Source: JANNOG01 sp050329415 (GTDB lineage: Bacteria > Actinomycetota > Actinomycetes > Actinomycetales > JBBAYJ01). Taken from it: a stretch of DNA of 20,733 nt. Below, one piece after another: positions 1 through 8,082 of this stretch (positions are counted from its first letter, which is position 1; each line of letters starts with the position of its first letter). The stretch is taken from assembly GCA_050329415.1 (NCBI GenBank), contig JBHJOS010000148.1, positions 1-20,733 of the forward strand, given 5' to 3'. The notes beneath the pieces were generated by a model. It saw only the letters and a list, made by a program, of their open reading frames with translations, searched no databases and was not told the origin of the DNA. A program made the position numbers and the translations under genes.

Positions 1-491
1 CCGGAGGTGTCCTCCAGCGTGGTGTCGACGAGGACGACCTCGATCCCGGCGTCGATGGCGGCCTGGATGGGCCGGCGCATCGCGGTGATGTCGGTCGGGG
101 CGATGAGCAGGGCGTCCGGCGCCGAGGCGACCACCGAGTCCACGATCGGGGTCTGCAGGGTGGGGTCGAACTCCTGCGGACCCTGGGTCGTCACGGTGAC
201 GCCGAGCTCGTCGGCGGCCGCCTCGATGCCGCACTGCATGGTGATGTAGAACTCGTCGCCTGCGACGCCCTGGACGAAGGCGACCTCGTAGTCCTGGGAA
301 TCCTCGCCTGCGGCGCCGTCGTCGGGCGACTCCCCGGCGCCGTCGGTCATCGGCTCCGCCGTGTCGTCCGGGGTACTGGTGTCCCCCTCGTCGCCCCCGC
401 ACGCGACGGCGGTGAGGGACAGGGCCAGTACGCCCGCCACGACAGCCACGCTGCGCGCCGTGCGGGTCCTCATGATGGTTGGTGTTCTCAC
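1..491 (-). CDS. Sugar ABC transporter substrate-binding lipoprotein (partial, C-terminus off left edge)
   Basis: This is the N-terminal 163 residues of a periplasmic-binding-protein-like (RbsB-type) sugar receptor, anchored outside the membrane as a lipoprotein and delivering ligand to the permease encoded just upstream. A basic N-terminus and hydrophobic core end in an AVAC lipobox followed by GGDEG and an Asp/Glu/Ser/Pro-rich linker, then a Rossmann-like lobe (YEVAFVQG, later DALLIAPTD and IEVVLVDT) typical of the family. I prefer the GTG at 491: it overlaps the permease stop as GTGA and has a GAGGA-like ribosome site, like most junctions of this operon. The ATG at 473, in frame six codons later, is the alternative and gives a more usual signal-peptide length. 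The acidic linker after the lipid-attached Cys is normal for actinobacterial receptors. Ligand specificity cannot be read from this fragment. Confidence 0.9.
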   Translation of the reverse strand, partial: MRTPTIMRTRTARSVAVVAGVLALSLTAVACGGDEGDTSTPDDTAEPMTDGAGESPDDGAAGEDSQDYEVAFVQGVAGDEFYITMQCGIEAAADELGVTVTTQGPQEFDPTLQTPIVDSVVASAPDALLIAPTDITAMRRPIQAAIDAGIEVVLVDTTLEDTS

Positions 492-1594
492 TGCGTCCTC
501 TTCCTCGAGGGTCGGAACCACGCTGCAAGGGCGGCGGGCATGCCGCCCTTGCCGTCGACCGCGGCGCTGCGTCGCGCCTGGTCCACGTACACGGCGGCGA
601 TGAGCACCGCCCCGACGACCGCCTGCTGCCAGAACGGCTGGACCCGGAGGATCACGAAGCCGTTCTGCAGGACGGACGGGATGAACACGCCGACGACGGT
701 GCCGCCGATCGTGCCGATGCCTCCGAAGAGGCTGGTCCCCCCGATGACGACGGCCGCGATGGCGTTGAGGTTCGTCGTCGAGTGCCCGGCGATCGTCGTC
801 GACTGGAAGAACGCCAGGTTGAGCAGGCCGGCGAAGCCCGCGAGCAGCCCGGTCAACCCGTACACCATGATCAGGTGACGGTCGACGGCGATCCCGGCGC
901 GCACCGCGGCCTCGGGGTTCGAGCCGATGGCGAAGGTGTGACGCCCGAATCGCGTCCGGTGCAGCACCACGTAGCACAGCAGGATGACCACGAGCGCGAT
1001 GACCGTGAGCACCGGGATCTGCCCGGCGATCCGGCCGAACCCCACGGTGTCGACGAGCACGGCCGGGGCCGCCCGGCGGTCGATGCCGCTGGTGAGGATC
1101 TGCGCGAGGCCCAGGGCCATGCCGAGCGTGCCGAGGGTGACGATGAGGGGCGGAATCCGCGCCTTGGCGATGAGGAACCCGTTGAACAGTCCCCACCCCA
1201 GCCCGGAGACCAGCGCGGCGGCCAGCCCGACCAGCGACGTGCCCCAGCCCTCGCCGCCGAGAGCGCTCATGGTGAGCGCGGCCACCACCCCGCTGAACAC
1301 GAGCACCGCGCCCACGGACAGATCGATCCCGGCGGTGACGATGACGAACGTCATGCCCATCGCGATGATCGACAGGATCGCCACGTTCGTCGCGATGTTG
1401 CGGAAGTTGTTGACGGCGAGGAAGGCGTCCGGCGCCAGCGCACTGAAGATCACCACGATGGCGACGAGGACGAAGAAGATCTGCATCGCCTGGGCGGAGA
1501 GCAGCCGGCGGACGAGGCCCCGGGGACGGCCGGCGTCGGCGGCGGCCTCGGCGGGGTCGAGGGTGGGGACGGCGCGGGTCGGCTCGGTGCTCAC
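488..1594 (-). CDS. Sugar ABC transporter permease (RbsC/BPD_transp_2 family)
   Basis: A 368-residue integral membrane permease of the ribose/xylose/fructose-type ABC importers. After a 30-residue cytoplasmic N-terminus there are about ten hydrophobic segments. The family hallmark is visible near residues 80-100, where GMTFVIVTAGIDLSVG matches the conserved GxTxVIxxGGIDLSVG signature, and again at GGTSLFGGIGTIGGTVVG near the C-terminal third. The GTG start overlaps the ATPase stop by 4 bases and has a GGAGG site, so it is translationally coupled. It would form the homodimeric channel with the single-domain ATPase and the lipoprotein receptor on either side. The family assignment is very secure; the transported sugar is not known. 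Confidence 0.95.
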   Translation of the reverse strand: MSTEPTRAVPTLDPAEAAADAGRPRGLVRRLLSAQAMQIFFVLVAIVVIFSALAPDAFLAVNNFRNIATNVAILSIIAMGMTFVIVTAGIDLSVGAVLVFSGVVAALTMSALGGEGWGTSLVGLAAALVSGLGWGLFNGFLIAKARIPPLIVTLGTLGMALGLAQILTSGIDRRAAPAVLVDTVGFGRIAGQIPVLTVIALVVILLCYVVLHRTRFGRHTFAIGSNPEAAVRAGIAVDRHLIMVYGLTGLLAGFAGLLNLAFFQSTTIAGHSTTNLNAIAAVVIGGTSLFGGIGTIGGTVVGVFIPSVLQNGFVILRVQPFWQQAVVGAVLIAAVYVDQARRSAAVDGKGGMPAALAAWFRPSRKRTQ

Positions 1595-2388
1595 GGGGCC
1601 TCCTCGTCGGCCGGGGCGTCGCCGGGGTGGGGGCCCGGCTGCGTGACGGCACCGGTCATGGCGCCGACCAGCTCCTCCATCGAGGTCTCGGACGCCCGGT
1701 AGGTGGCGACCCGGGCGCCGAGGCGGAGCACCTGGACCCGGTCGGCCACCTCCATGACCTGGGGCATCGAGTGGCTGATGAGGACGACCCCGATCCCCCG
1801 GTCGCGGACCCGGCGGACGAGGTCGAGCACGGCCCGGGTCTGCACGACCCCGAGCGCCGCGGTCGGCTCGTCCAGGAAGATCACCCGGTTGGCCCAGGCG
1901 GCGGCCCGCGCCACGGCGATCGACTGCCGCTGGCCGCCGGACATCGCCCCGACCGGAGCCCGCAGGTCCGGGATGCGGGCACCGAGGTCGTCGAACGCGG
2001 CGACGGTGGCGGACCGCATCGCCGGACCGTCCATGAACCCGAGCCGCCCGGCCAGTCCCTTCCGCATGATCTCCCGCCCGAGGAACATGTTCTCGCTCGG
2101 GTCGAGGTGCGGCGCCAGGGCGAGGTCCTGGTAGACGGTCTCGAGCCCGAGGGCGCGGGCGGTCGTCGGGGAGTCGATGGTCACGGGGCGACCGTCGCTG
2201 AGGATCTCGCCCTCGTCGGGCGGGATCACGCCGGAGAGGATCTTCACGAGCGTGCTCTTGCCGGCCCCGTTGTCCCCGATGAGAGCCACGACCTCACCGG
2301 CGTGGACGTCGAAGGCCGCCTCGCGCAGGGCACGGACCTGGCCGAAGGTCTTGACGACCCGGCGGGCCTCGAGCAGCGGCGTCGTCAT
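1591..2388 (-). CDS. Sugar ABC transporter ATP-binding protein (single-domain, FrcA-like)
   Basis: A 265-residue ABC ATPase powering the importer. Walker A is GDNGAGKST (residues 38-46), the signature is MSGGQRQSIAVARA, Walker B is VIFLDEPTAALG, and the H-loop is VVLISHSM. It has only one nucleotide-binding domain, like FrcA and actinobacterial XylG-type proteins, rather than the duplicated RbsA form. The ATG at 2388 is chosen because it overlaps the preceding aldolase stop (ATGA) and has a GGAGG site eight bases upstream; the frame stays open further upstream but that stretch lies in the aldolase gene. It sits directly before the permease with a 4-base overlap. Confidence 0.95.
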   Translation of the reverse strand: MTTPLLEARRVVKTFGQVRALREAAFDVHAGEVVALIGDNGAGKSTLVKILSGVIPPDEGEILSDGRPVTIDSPTTARALGLETVYQDLALAPHLDPSENMFLGREIMRKGLAGRLGFMDGPAMRSATVAAFDDLGARIPDLRAPVGAMSGGQRQSIAVARAAAWANRVIFLDEPTAALGVVQTRAVLDLVRRVRDRGIGVVLISHSMPQVMEVADRVQVLRLGARVATYRASETSMEELVGAMTGAVTQPGPHPGDAPADEEAP

Positions 2389-3320
2389 TCGGGGGACCTC
2401 CGCGCCTCGCGCCACGGCCGCGCGCGCCCCGCCAGGGCCGCGACGCACGCGTCGAGGCGGGACCGGCCGTGCTCGGACAGGAACGGCGCGCGCTGCGGCC
2501 CGTCCAGCGCGACGGCCTCCTTCCAGAACGCCCGGCCCGCGATGAAGCCGGACGCCCCACCCTCGTCGCACGACACCCGGACCGCGTCGAGGAAGTCGTC
2601 GAAGGCCACCCCCGCCGACAGGACCGCCCACGGCCCGGTGACGGCGTCGGCGAGGCGGCGGCAGGCGGTGGGCGAGCCCGGGTACTCGAGCTTGAGCAGG
2701 TCGCAGCCCAGCCCGTCGAGCAGCCGCGCCGACTCGACGACCGCCTCGGCGCGCGCGTCACCGGCCAGCACGTCCTCGCCGGGCAGCCGGTACACGAGGT
2801 TCTCGACCACCGACGGCACCCCGGCGGCGCGGCAGTCCGACACGACCGCGCGGACCACCTCGAGCAGCTCCTCGACGAGGTCCGGCCCGCCGGCCCGGTG
2901 CGGGCGACCCACGCGCAGCTGGACGAGGAACTTCAGCGCATCGCCCCCGTGCCCCCGGACCCAGGCCGCGTCCAGCGCCGGGTCCCGGGCGGCCCGGGGC
3001 TCGCCCTGCCAGGACTGCTTCTCGGCAGGCTCGGCCGCGACGAGAACGCCGCAGCCCGGTGCCAGCACGCCGTCACCGGCGAGCGCGGGGACACCGAGGT
3101 CCGGGTCGACGAGCAGGGCCGAGGCGCTCGGGCTCAGCGCCCGGGCGATGTCCGCCTTGAGGGCGACCATGTCGTCGTGGTCGGGGGTCCGGCCGGCGGC
3201 GGTGTACATCCGGCGCAGGGTGTTGCGCTGGTCCATGGCGACGATGGCGAACGTGCCGTCGGAGGTGGCGATCCGGTCGAGGCCGCCGGTGCCGTCGCCG
3301 CCGGAGTCGGGAACTGTCAC
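2385..3320 (-). CDS. LacD/YihT-like class I aldolase (ketose-bisphosphate type)
   Basis: A 311-residue TIM-barrel aldolase resembling tagatose-1,6-bisphosphate aldolase LacD and sulfofructose-phosphate aldolase YihT. Visible landmarks are IVAMDQRNTLRRM (residues 27-38, the family's substrate-binding MDQR segment), GDALKFLVQ around K130, the predicted Schiff-base lysine K210 in DLLKLEYPG, and the C-terminal WAVLSAGVAFDDFLDAV ... GASGFIAGRAFWKEAV block. By family it cleaves a phosphorylated ketose to dihydroxyacetone phosphate and an aldehyde. The PfkB kinase in the same operon could make its bisphosphate substrate. The GTG start overlaps the upstream kinase stop (GTGA) and has a GGAGGA site. 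Whether the real substrate is tagatose, fructose or another sugar phosphate cannot be decided here. Confidence 0.88.
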   Translation of the reverse strand: MTVPDSGGDGTGGLDRIATSDGTFAIVAMDQRNTLRRMYTAAGRTPDHDDMVALKADIARALSPSASALLVDPDLGVPALAGDGVLAPGCGVLVAAEPAEKQSWQGEPRAARDPALDAAWVRGHGGDALKFLVQLRVGRPHRAGGPDLVEELLEVVRAVVSDCRAAGVPSVVENLVYRLPGEDVLAGDARAEAVVESARLLDGLGCDLLKLEYPGSPTACRRLADAVTGPWAVLSAGVAFDDFLDAVRVSCDEGGASGFIAGRAFWKEAVALDGPQRAPFLSEHGRSRLDACVAALAGRARPWREARRSPE

Positions 3321-4783
3321 GGGAGTCCTCCTGCGGGGGTGAGGAGCGTGCTGGCGGGATCGGTCGCGGGCGCGCACTGGAAGCGGCGGGCGAAGTCGGC
3401 GGCGCGGCCGCGGCGCCCGTCGGCCGCCCAGGCGGCGAGGGTGGCTGCCCCGTAGGCGCCGGCCTGGCGGCGCGCGGAGACGGAGACATCCGGCATGACC
3501 AGCGCCTTGGCCGCCCGGACGCTGCTCATCCGGGTCCAGCCGCCGGCCGCCACCACCCGGCGGCGCCGCGTGCCGACCTCGGCGTCGATGCGCTCGGCGA
3601 GGGCGGCCACGGCGGCGCTGGTGTGGTCCAGGGCAGCCGCCCAGACCGCGCCCGGACCCACCGGGTCGGCGACCAGGCGGACCGTGACGTCGGTGTCGGC
3701 CATGCCCGCGCCGGTCACGACGACCTCCGATGGCCCGCCGGACGGGGACCCGGGCGGGTGGCCCGCGGCGTCCCCCGCAGGTTGCCGCCAGGCGGCGTCG
3801 AGCCGGTCCCGCCCGGCCTGGTCGGCGAGCCCGAGCGCGTCCAGCACCCGGCGCAGCACCATTCCGGCCCGGGTCGGCCCGGACACCACCCATCGGCCCT
3901 CGAGCACGTGGCTGCCCGAGGTGAGTCCGAGGCCGACGAGGCGCCGCCGCTGGTCGCCGGACAGCGGCGACGACACCGACCGCAGCACCGACTCGGCGGT
4001 GCCGAACGAGTCGAAGAGGTCGTCGTCCTCCCAGGCCCCGGCCCCGACGGACGCGACGGGATGGTCGTGGCCGGCGACGACGACGTGGGCGCCGGACAGC
4101 GCGGGCAGTGCCGGGTCGCTGACCCGCCCGAGGCTCGTCCCCGCAGCCACCACCGGCCCGAAGAGGTCGGCCGAGGCGCCGACGGCGGCGAGGCCGGCCT
4201 GCCACGGTCCCCCGTCCGCCTGGTCGAACAGCCCGGTGCGCGACGCGAGCGAGGGTTCGGTGGCGGGTTCCCCGCCCAGCGTGCCCGCGAGGTGCTCGGG
4301 CACGTTGCGCCACCGGCACCCGGGCGTCGGGCCCAGCCCGCGCCCGCCCAGCCACGCCAGCTTGGCCGCGGTGCACAGCGGGCTCACCGCCATCCCGGTG
4401 ACGGCCGGCAGCGCCGCGAGGACGTCGGCCGGCAGCCGGGCCAGCTCGTCGCCGCCGCGGGGGTCGAACCACCCGACGACGGGGGCGCGGACGGCGCCGG
4501 ACGGGTCCAGCAGGACCCCGGACTCGGCCATCCCGGTGATGCCGATGCCGATGCCGTGCAGGGCCCGCCCGTGGCGGGCCGCCGCGGTGTCGAGGGCGGC
4601 CCGGACGGCGGCGACCATGCCGTCGCGCAGCCGGTCGGGGGTGGTCTCGGCGTGGACGCCGTCGCGCTGCCAGGTCGTCGCGACGGCCGCGTCGGCGAGC
4701 TCGCGCCCGTCGGCGCCGACCACGAGGGCCTTGGTGTCGGTGGTGCCGACGTCGACGCCGACGACGACCTCCACCGCGGTCAC
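3317..4783 (-). CDS. FGGY-family carbohydrate kinase (first copy)
   Basis: A 488-residue two-domain ATP-dependent sugar kinase. The N-terminal phosphate-binding motif is VGVDVGTTDTKAL (residues 8-20), the predicted catalytic aspartate is D240 in VVAGHDHPV, and the second-domain ATP motif is FDSFGTAES (258-264). A further glycine-rich VVAAGGWTRMSS segment closes the nucleotide site near the C-terminus. It is a paralogue of the second FGGY kinase at 10192-11607: both share LASRTG, a WFD-plus-RG segment, an AG-HD or AG-MD motif and the GTAE motif. An extra Pro/Gly/Ser-rich loop lies after the WRQPAGDAAG segment. GTG start, GGAGG site seven bases upstream, 4-base overlap with the isomerase gene. 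Likely role: first phosphorylation of the imported sugar or polyol. Specificity is unknown. Confidence 0.9.
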   Translation of the reverse strand: MTAVEVVVGVDVGTTDTKALVVGADGRELADAAVATTWQRDGVHAETTPDRLRDGMVAAVRAALDTAAARHGRALHGIGIGITGMAESGVLLDPSGAVRAPVVGWFDPRGGDELARLPADVLAALPAVTGMAVSPLCTAAKLAWLGGRGLGPTPGCRWRNVPEHLAGTLGGEPATEPSLASRTGLFDQADGGPWQAGLAAVGASADLFGPVVAAGTSLGRVSDPALPALSGAHVVVAGHDHPVASVGAGAWEDDDLFDSFGTAESVLRSVSSPLSGDQRRRLVGLGLTSGSHVLEGRWVVSGPTRAGMVLRRVLDALGLADQAGRDRLDAAWRQPAGDAAGHPPGSPSGGPSEVVVTGAGMADTDVTVRLVADPVGPGAVWAAALDHTSAAVAALAERIDAEVGTRRRRVVAAGGWTRMSSVRAAKALVMPDVSVSARRQAGAYGAATLAAWAADGRRGRAADFARRFQCAPATDPASTLLTPAGGLP

Positions 4784-5844
4784 GGCCCGGCCTCCGCTCC
4801 TGGTCGCGGCGCGCCCGCCGGTGGCGCCGGGACCCTGGAGGGCCGGCACAGCACGGCCGTCACCTCGCCCGCGAGCGTCCACGGCCCCACGGCGTGCGGG
4901 ACGACCACCACGTCGCCGACGGTCACGGGGATCGCCCCGCCGTCCCACGCCAGCGCCCCGGAGCCGCGCACGACGACGGTCACCGCGAACCCCGCCGCGA
5001 CGGGCACGGCCGCGCCCGGCGCCGGGGCGAGCAGATCGGCCCGGAAGAACTCGTCCGCCTCGCCCGGCAGCAGCCGGACCGGGTCCGCGACCCGGGAGTC
5101 CAGCGGCACGTGCCGGTGCAGCCCGACGACCCGATCGGCGCCCCACGCGCGGCGGTCGACGGCCATCAGTGCCTGCGCCGCGCCGAGGCCGAGGAAGGCG
5201 TCCTCGGGGGCGGCGAAGCCGGTGTGCTCGACGAGCAGGGACAGGTCCGTCGGCTCCTGCACCTCGACGAGCAGGATGCCGGCCCCGATGGCGTGGACAC
5301 TGCCCGCCGGGACGTGGATCGAATCGCCCGGCCGCACGTCGAGGGCGTGCATCCGGTCGAGCATCCAGGCCGCGTCCTGCTCGGCGACCGCCCGCGCCAG
5401 GTCCGCCTCCGCCACCTCTTCCCGCCACCCGAGGTGAACCTGGGGGCGCTCACCCGAGGTCTCCAGGACGTACCAGGCCTCGGTCTTGCCGTAGCAGGAC
5501 CCCAGGTGGGTGCGGGCGAACTCCCGTGTCGGGTGCAGATGCACCGGCAGCCGCTGGCCGGCGTCGAGCAGCTTGACGAGGACTCCGGTGTCACCGGGAC
5601 CGCCCGGCAGAGGGTCCCGGCCGAGCCAGGCGCCGGGGTCGGCGACGACGGCAGCGCGCAGCAGGGTCCCGTCCGGCAGGGTGCTGAGCCCGCTCCGGAC
5701 CTCGCCGTGGCGCGTGGTCACCGAGCCCAGCCACTCCTCCGGGCTGCGCTCGGCCGGGGCGGGCACCCCGCGCAGCCGCGTGATCCCCTCGCCGCCGAGG
5801 TAGAAGTGGGCCAGCCGGTTCGGCGGCATCAGGACGGGGCGCAC
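4780..5844 (-). CDS. Class I (cupin) mannose-6-phosphate isomerase homologue
   Basis: A zinc-dependent aldose-ketose phosphate isomerase of the type I PMI/ManA family, 354 residues from the chosen start. The metal ligands of the family are all present: two histidines in LPVHLHPT (H102 and H104), the glutamate in GKTEAWYVL (E122) and the histidine in VPAGSVHAIGAG (H184). The C-terminal cupin half ends with GDVVVVPHA. I choose GTG 5844, which gives an N-terminus of the form RPVLMPPNR and has a GGGGAG site five bases before it; ATG 5829, which overlaps the repressor stop as TGATG, is in frame but lacks a ribosome site. In this operon it probably interconverts the aldose and ketose phosphates of the imported sugar, between the FGGY kinase and the PfkB kinase, rather than serving cell-wall mannose metabolism. 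That role is inferred from position. Confidence 0.88.
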   Translation of the reverse strand: MRPVLMPPNRLAHFYLGGEGITRLRGVPAPAERSPEEWLGSVTTRHGEVRSGLSTLPDGTLLRAAVVADPGAWLGRDPLPGGPGDTGVLVKLLDAGQRLPVHLHPTREFARTHLGSCYGKTEAWYVLETSGERPQVHLGWREEVAEADLARAVAEQDAAWMLDRMHALDVRPGDSIHVPAGSVHAIGAGILLVEVQEPTDLSLLVEHTGFAAPEDAFLGLGAAQALMAVDRRAWGADRVVGLHRHVPLDSRVADPVRLLPGEADEFFRADLLAPAPGAAVPVAAGFAVTVVVRGSGALAWDGGAIPVTVGDVVVVPHAVGPWTLAGEVTAVLCRPSRVPAPPAGAPRPGAEAGP

Positions 5845-6839
5845 GGCAGCTCCCCGGATCCGCGGGGCACGAGGTGGACGGGCACGACCGAGGTCACCGG
5901 TTCCTCGGCGGCGGTGCCGTCCAGGTGGTCGAACAGCCGACGGGTGGCGCGGGTGGCGACGCCCACGGGGTCCTGGTCGAGGACCGTGACGGCGGGGTCG
6001 AGGACGTCGGCCAGCGGGAAGTCGCCGAAGCCGACCACGGCCACGTCGGTGCGGGCGCGGGAGTGCAGGACCGAGACGGCGCCCACCGTGCACCGCATGT
6101 TGGACGAGAAGATCGCCGTGGGTGGTGCGTCGGCCGCGAGGAGGCGCTCGACGGCGGCCGCCGCCTCGGGCGGTTGCGGGCACCCGGTGACCACGATCTC
6201 GTCGGCGACGGGGACGCCGGCCGCGGCCAGGGCCTGCCGGTACCCGTCGAGCCGGGCCCGGCTGGTGTGGATGAGGGTGGAGTCGCCGAGGAAGGCGATC
6301 CGCCGGTGGCCGTGGTCCAGCAGGTGGCTGGTGCCCCGCAGGGCCCCGCCGTGGTCGTCGCCGATGACGGCGTCGAACGGGCCAGCGACCGGGCGGTCGA
6401 CGAACACCGCCGGGGTGCCGCGGCCGAGCAGCGGGAGGTAGCCCGGCGAGTCGGCCACCGGCACCAGGACCAGGCCGGCCACCTGCCGCTCGAGGAACAG
6501 CTCGACGAGGCCGTGCTCGCGCTCGTGGTCACGCCCGCTGGTGCCGATGGTGACGGCCAGCCCGCGCGGCACGGCGAGCCGCTCGACGGTGTCGGCGATG
6601 GTCGCGAAGAAGATGTCGGCGAGGCTGTCGACGACGACGCCGATCGTCGCGTCCCGCCCGCTGCGCAGGCTCCGGGCGACCGGGTGAGGCCGGTACCCCA
6701 GCTCGGCGACGGCCGCTCGGACCCGCTCCCGGACGTCGGGGCGGACATTGGGCCCCTCGTTGACGACCCGCGAGACCGTGGTGACGCTGACCCCGGCCCG
6801 GCGTGCGACGTCGAGCAGCGTGACCCGGCGGGTGGTCAC
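5829..6839 (-). CDS. LacI-family transcriptional regulator
   Basis: A 336-residue repressor with an N-terminal LacI helix-turn-helix (TLLDVARRAGVSVTTVSRVV, residues 7-26), a hinge helix ending in YRPHPVARSLRSG, and a periplasmic-binding-protein-like effector domain (TIGVVVDSL ... AGLVLVPVAD ... IFSSNM ... VAVVGFGDFPLADVLDP). It presumably binds the three copies of the 15-base element before the operon and in the divergent region at 10185-10199, and is released by a sugar or sugar phosphate. It lies inside the operon it likely controls, so it should be autoregulated. GTG start with GGAG site, overlapping the PfkB gene by 4 bases. Confidence 0.93.
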   Translation of the reverse strand: MTTRRVTLLDVARRAGVSVTTVSRVVNEGPNVRPDVRERVRAAVAELGYRPHPVARSLRSGRDATIGVVVDSLADIFFATIADTVERLAVPRGLAVTIGTSGRDHEREHGLVELFLERQVAGLVLVPVADSPGYLPLLGRGTPAVFVDRPVAGPFDAVIGDDHGGALRGTSHLLDHGHRRIAFLGDSTLIHTSRARLDGYRQALAAAGVPVADEIVVTGCPQPPEAAAAVERLLAADAPPTAIFSSNMRCTVGAVSVLHSRARTDVAVVGFGDFPLADVLDPAVTVLDQDPVGVATRATRRLFDHLDGTAAEEPVTSVVPVHLVPRGSGELPCAPS

Positions 6840-7828
6840 GCCGGGCTCCGCACGGCAGTACGCGCCAGCAGCTCCTCGACCCGGGCGAGGTCGATCAGGC
6901 CGGCCCGCAGCCGCTCGCAGGAGGCGCTGGCAGTGGCGACCCCACGCCGGACGGCATCGACCCAGTCCTCGCCGAGCGAACGGCCATGGACCACCCCGCC
7001 GACGAAGGAGTCCCCGGCGCCGACCGGGCTCACGACGTCGACCGCGGGGGCGGCGACGGCGACGATCTCGACGGCCCCGGGGCCGCTCCCGCGAGGGTGG
7101 GCCAGCACGATCCCGGCGGCACCCACCGTGACGGCGGCCCGCCGCGCCCCGGCCGCGACCAGGCCTTCGGCGGCCGTGGCCGCCCGGGCGATCACGTCGG
7201 CCGCGGTGTCGTCCACCTGCTCGACCGCAGGAGCGAGCGCACCGTCCCCGACCGCGAGCACCGCCTCCGCCTCCGCCAGGTTCGGGCTCACGAGGTCGGG
7301 ACCGGCGAGCAGGGCACCGGCGAGGGCGGCGCGGGCGGCGTCGACGACCACCGCGCAGCCGTGCTCCCGGGCCGCCGCGACAAGCTGCCCGTACCCGTCA
7401 TCGGGTGCTCCCGGCGGCAGGGAGCCGGTGCAGACGACGACATCCGAGGTCCCCGCGCGATCAACGACGAGCCGCCGGTAGGCCGTCCAGGCTTTCGCGT
7501 CGACCGTCGGGCCCGGCTCGTTGACGACGGTGACCCGCCCGCGGTCCTCCACGAGGACCGTGGCGACGCGGGTCGTACCCGCCACCGAGACCTCGGCCAG
7601 CTCGGCGCCCTCGCCGGCGAGCAGGCGGCGCAGGCGATCCCCGTCCTCGGTCGGCACGAACCCCGCGACGACCGGGGCGTGCCCGTGTGCCCGCAGCACC
7701 CGGGCGACGTTGACTCCCTTGCCGCCGGCGGTGACGACTGCCTCGCGGCTGCGATGGACCGCTCCGACCCGCAGCTCGGGCAGGCTGATCGTGCGGTCGA
7801 GACACAGGTTCGGGTTCGCGACAAGCAT
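6836..7828 (-). CDS. PfkB-family sugar-phosphate kinase (FruK/LacC-like)
   Basis: A 330-residue ribokinase-fold kinase and the first gene of the long operon. The FruK/LacC subgroup features are clear: NPNLCLDRTI at the start, TAGGKGVNVARVLRAHG (residues 33-49), TRVATVLVED followed by VVNEPGPTV (102-109), CTGSLPPGAP (133-141) and the catalytic anion-hole motif PVGAGDSFVGG with base D273. Members phosphorylate fructose-1-phosphate or tagatose-6-phosphate to the 1,6-bisphosphate, the form that LacD-type aldolases cleave, which fits the aldolase later in this operon. ATG start with a GAGGAGGTGG ribosome site. The operator pair lies about 60-95 bases upstream. Confidence 0.9.
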   Translation of the reverse strand: MLVANPNLCLDRTISLPELRVGAVHRSREAVVTAGGKGVNVARVLRAHGHAPVVAGFVPTEDGDRLRRLLAGEGAELAEVSVAGTTRVATVLVEDRGRVTVVNEPGPTVDAKAWTAYRRLVVDRAGTSDVVVCTGSLPPGAPDDGYGQLVAAAREHGCAVVVDAARAALAGALLAGPDLVSPNLAEAEAVLAVGDGALAPAVEQVDDTAADVIARAATAAEGLVAAGARRAAVTVGAAGIVLAHPRGSGPGAVEIVAVAAPAVDVVSPVGAGDSFVGGVVHGRSLGEDWVDAVRRGVATASASCERLRAGLIDLARVEELLARTAVRSPA

Positions 7829-7869
7829 CGGTCCACCTCCTCGCCGTCGAGTCGGTTCCTGTGACGCAG

Positions 7870-7899
7870 GACTCTCGTCGCCGTTGGAAACGATGTCAA
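7870..7899 (-). promoter_or_regulatory. Candidate promoter of the PfkB-led operon
   Basis: Reading the minus strand, a perfect -35 hexamer TTGACA lies at 7894-7899 inside operator A, followed after 17 bases by the weak -10 candidate GAGAGT (7871-7876). Only the A2 and T6 positions of the -10 fit well. A repressor on operator A would cover the -35. Confidence 0.35.
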
Positions 7900-7900
7900 C
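7886..7900. promoter_or_regulatory. LacI-type operator A
   Basis: The 15-base element reads GTTGACATCGTTTCC on the minus strand. It shares GTTGA-A-CGTTTCC with operator B and differs from operator C (10185-10199) at a single base. The central ACG/CGT flanked by G/A-rich and T/C-rich arms is typical of LacI-family operators. Its centre is 21 bases, about two helical turns, from that of operator B, in inverted orientation. Confidence 0.6.
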
Positions 7901-7906
7901 AGCTCC

Positions 7907-7921
7907 GTTGATAACGTTTCC
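7907..7921. promoter_or_regulatory. LacI-type operator B
   Basis: The plus strand reads GTTGATAACGTTTCC. The inner GATAACGTTTCC is a near-palindrome of the LacI-family form. Together with operator A it makes a larger inverted repeat upstream of the PfkB-led operon, so two repressor dimers, or the two faces of a tetramer, could bind on the same side of the helix. Confidence 0.65.
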
Positions 7922-7957
7922 ATCACAAGCCGCCCCGGCACGCTCGGACTCCCGCCC

Positions 7958-8041
7958 CCCGGGAAACGGACCCCCCGGCGGACGAATGGGTGGATACGTC
8001 CCGGGAAACGGACCCCCCGGCGGACGAATGGGTGGATACGT
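7958..8041. repeat. Two perfect tandem copies of a 42-base unit
   Basis: The unit beginning CCCGGGAAACGG and ending GGTGGATACGT occurs twice head to tail (7958-7999 and 8000-8041) with no mismatch, and is followed by CCCTCCGGGAC. Each copy contains GGAAACG, the half-site of the nearby operators, and a GGACG...CGTCC inverted repeat (7980-8001, 8022-8043). It lies between the oxidoreductase stop and the operators, outside any supported gene. 42 bases is four helical turns and also 14 codons. Confidence 0.95.
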
Positions 8042-8053
8042 CCCTCCGGGACG
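8039..8053 (-). terminator. Hairpin downstream of the oxidoreductase gene
   Basis: CGTCCC and GGGACG form a perfect six-base stem around a three-base loop, 30 bases beyond the oxidoreductase stop codon. There is no T-tract, as is usual in high-GC actinobacteria, so termination is only a suggestion. Confidence 0.35.
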
Positions 8054-8082
8054 GAGATCGCCCGCGGCGGGCTGGGCCGGGG

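Noticed and set aside
479..1702. Long plus-strand open frame opposite the permease, and similar ones at 1627-3342, 3495-5576, 4894-6441, 5874-7481, 7990-9531 and 12417-14480
   Set aside because: They are Arg/Pro/Gly/Asp-rich antisense frames of well-recognised genes and show no family motifs; such shadows are expected at this GC content.
3321..4472. N-terminal extension of the LacD-like aldolase frame
   Set aside because: It lies wholly inside the FGGY kinase gene and is low-complexity; the GTG at 3320 has a GGAGG site and the conserved family sequence begins just after it.
1..7828. Sulfoquinovose (sulfo-EMP) pathway
   Set aside because: A YihT-like aldolase and PfkB kinase are present, but there is no sulfoquinovosidase, YihS-type isomerase or sulfolactaldehyde reductase in the window.
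7958..8041. Tandem 42-base units considered as a CRISPR array
   Set aside because: There are only two units, they are directly adjacent without spacers, and no cas gene is nearby.
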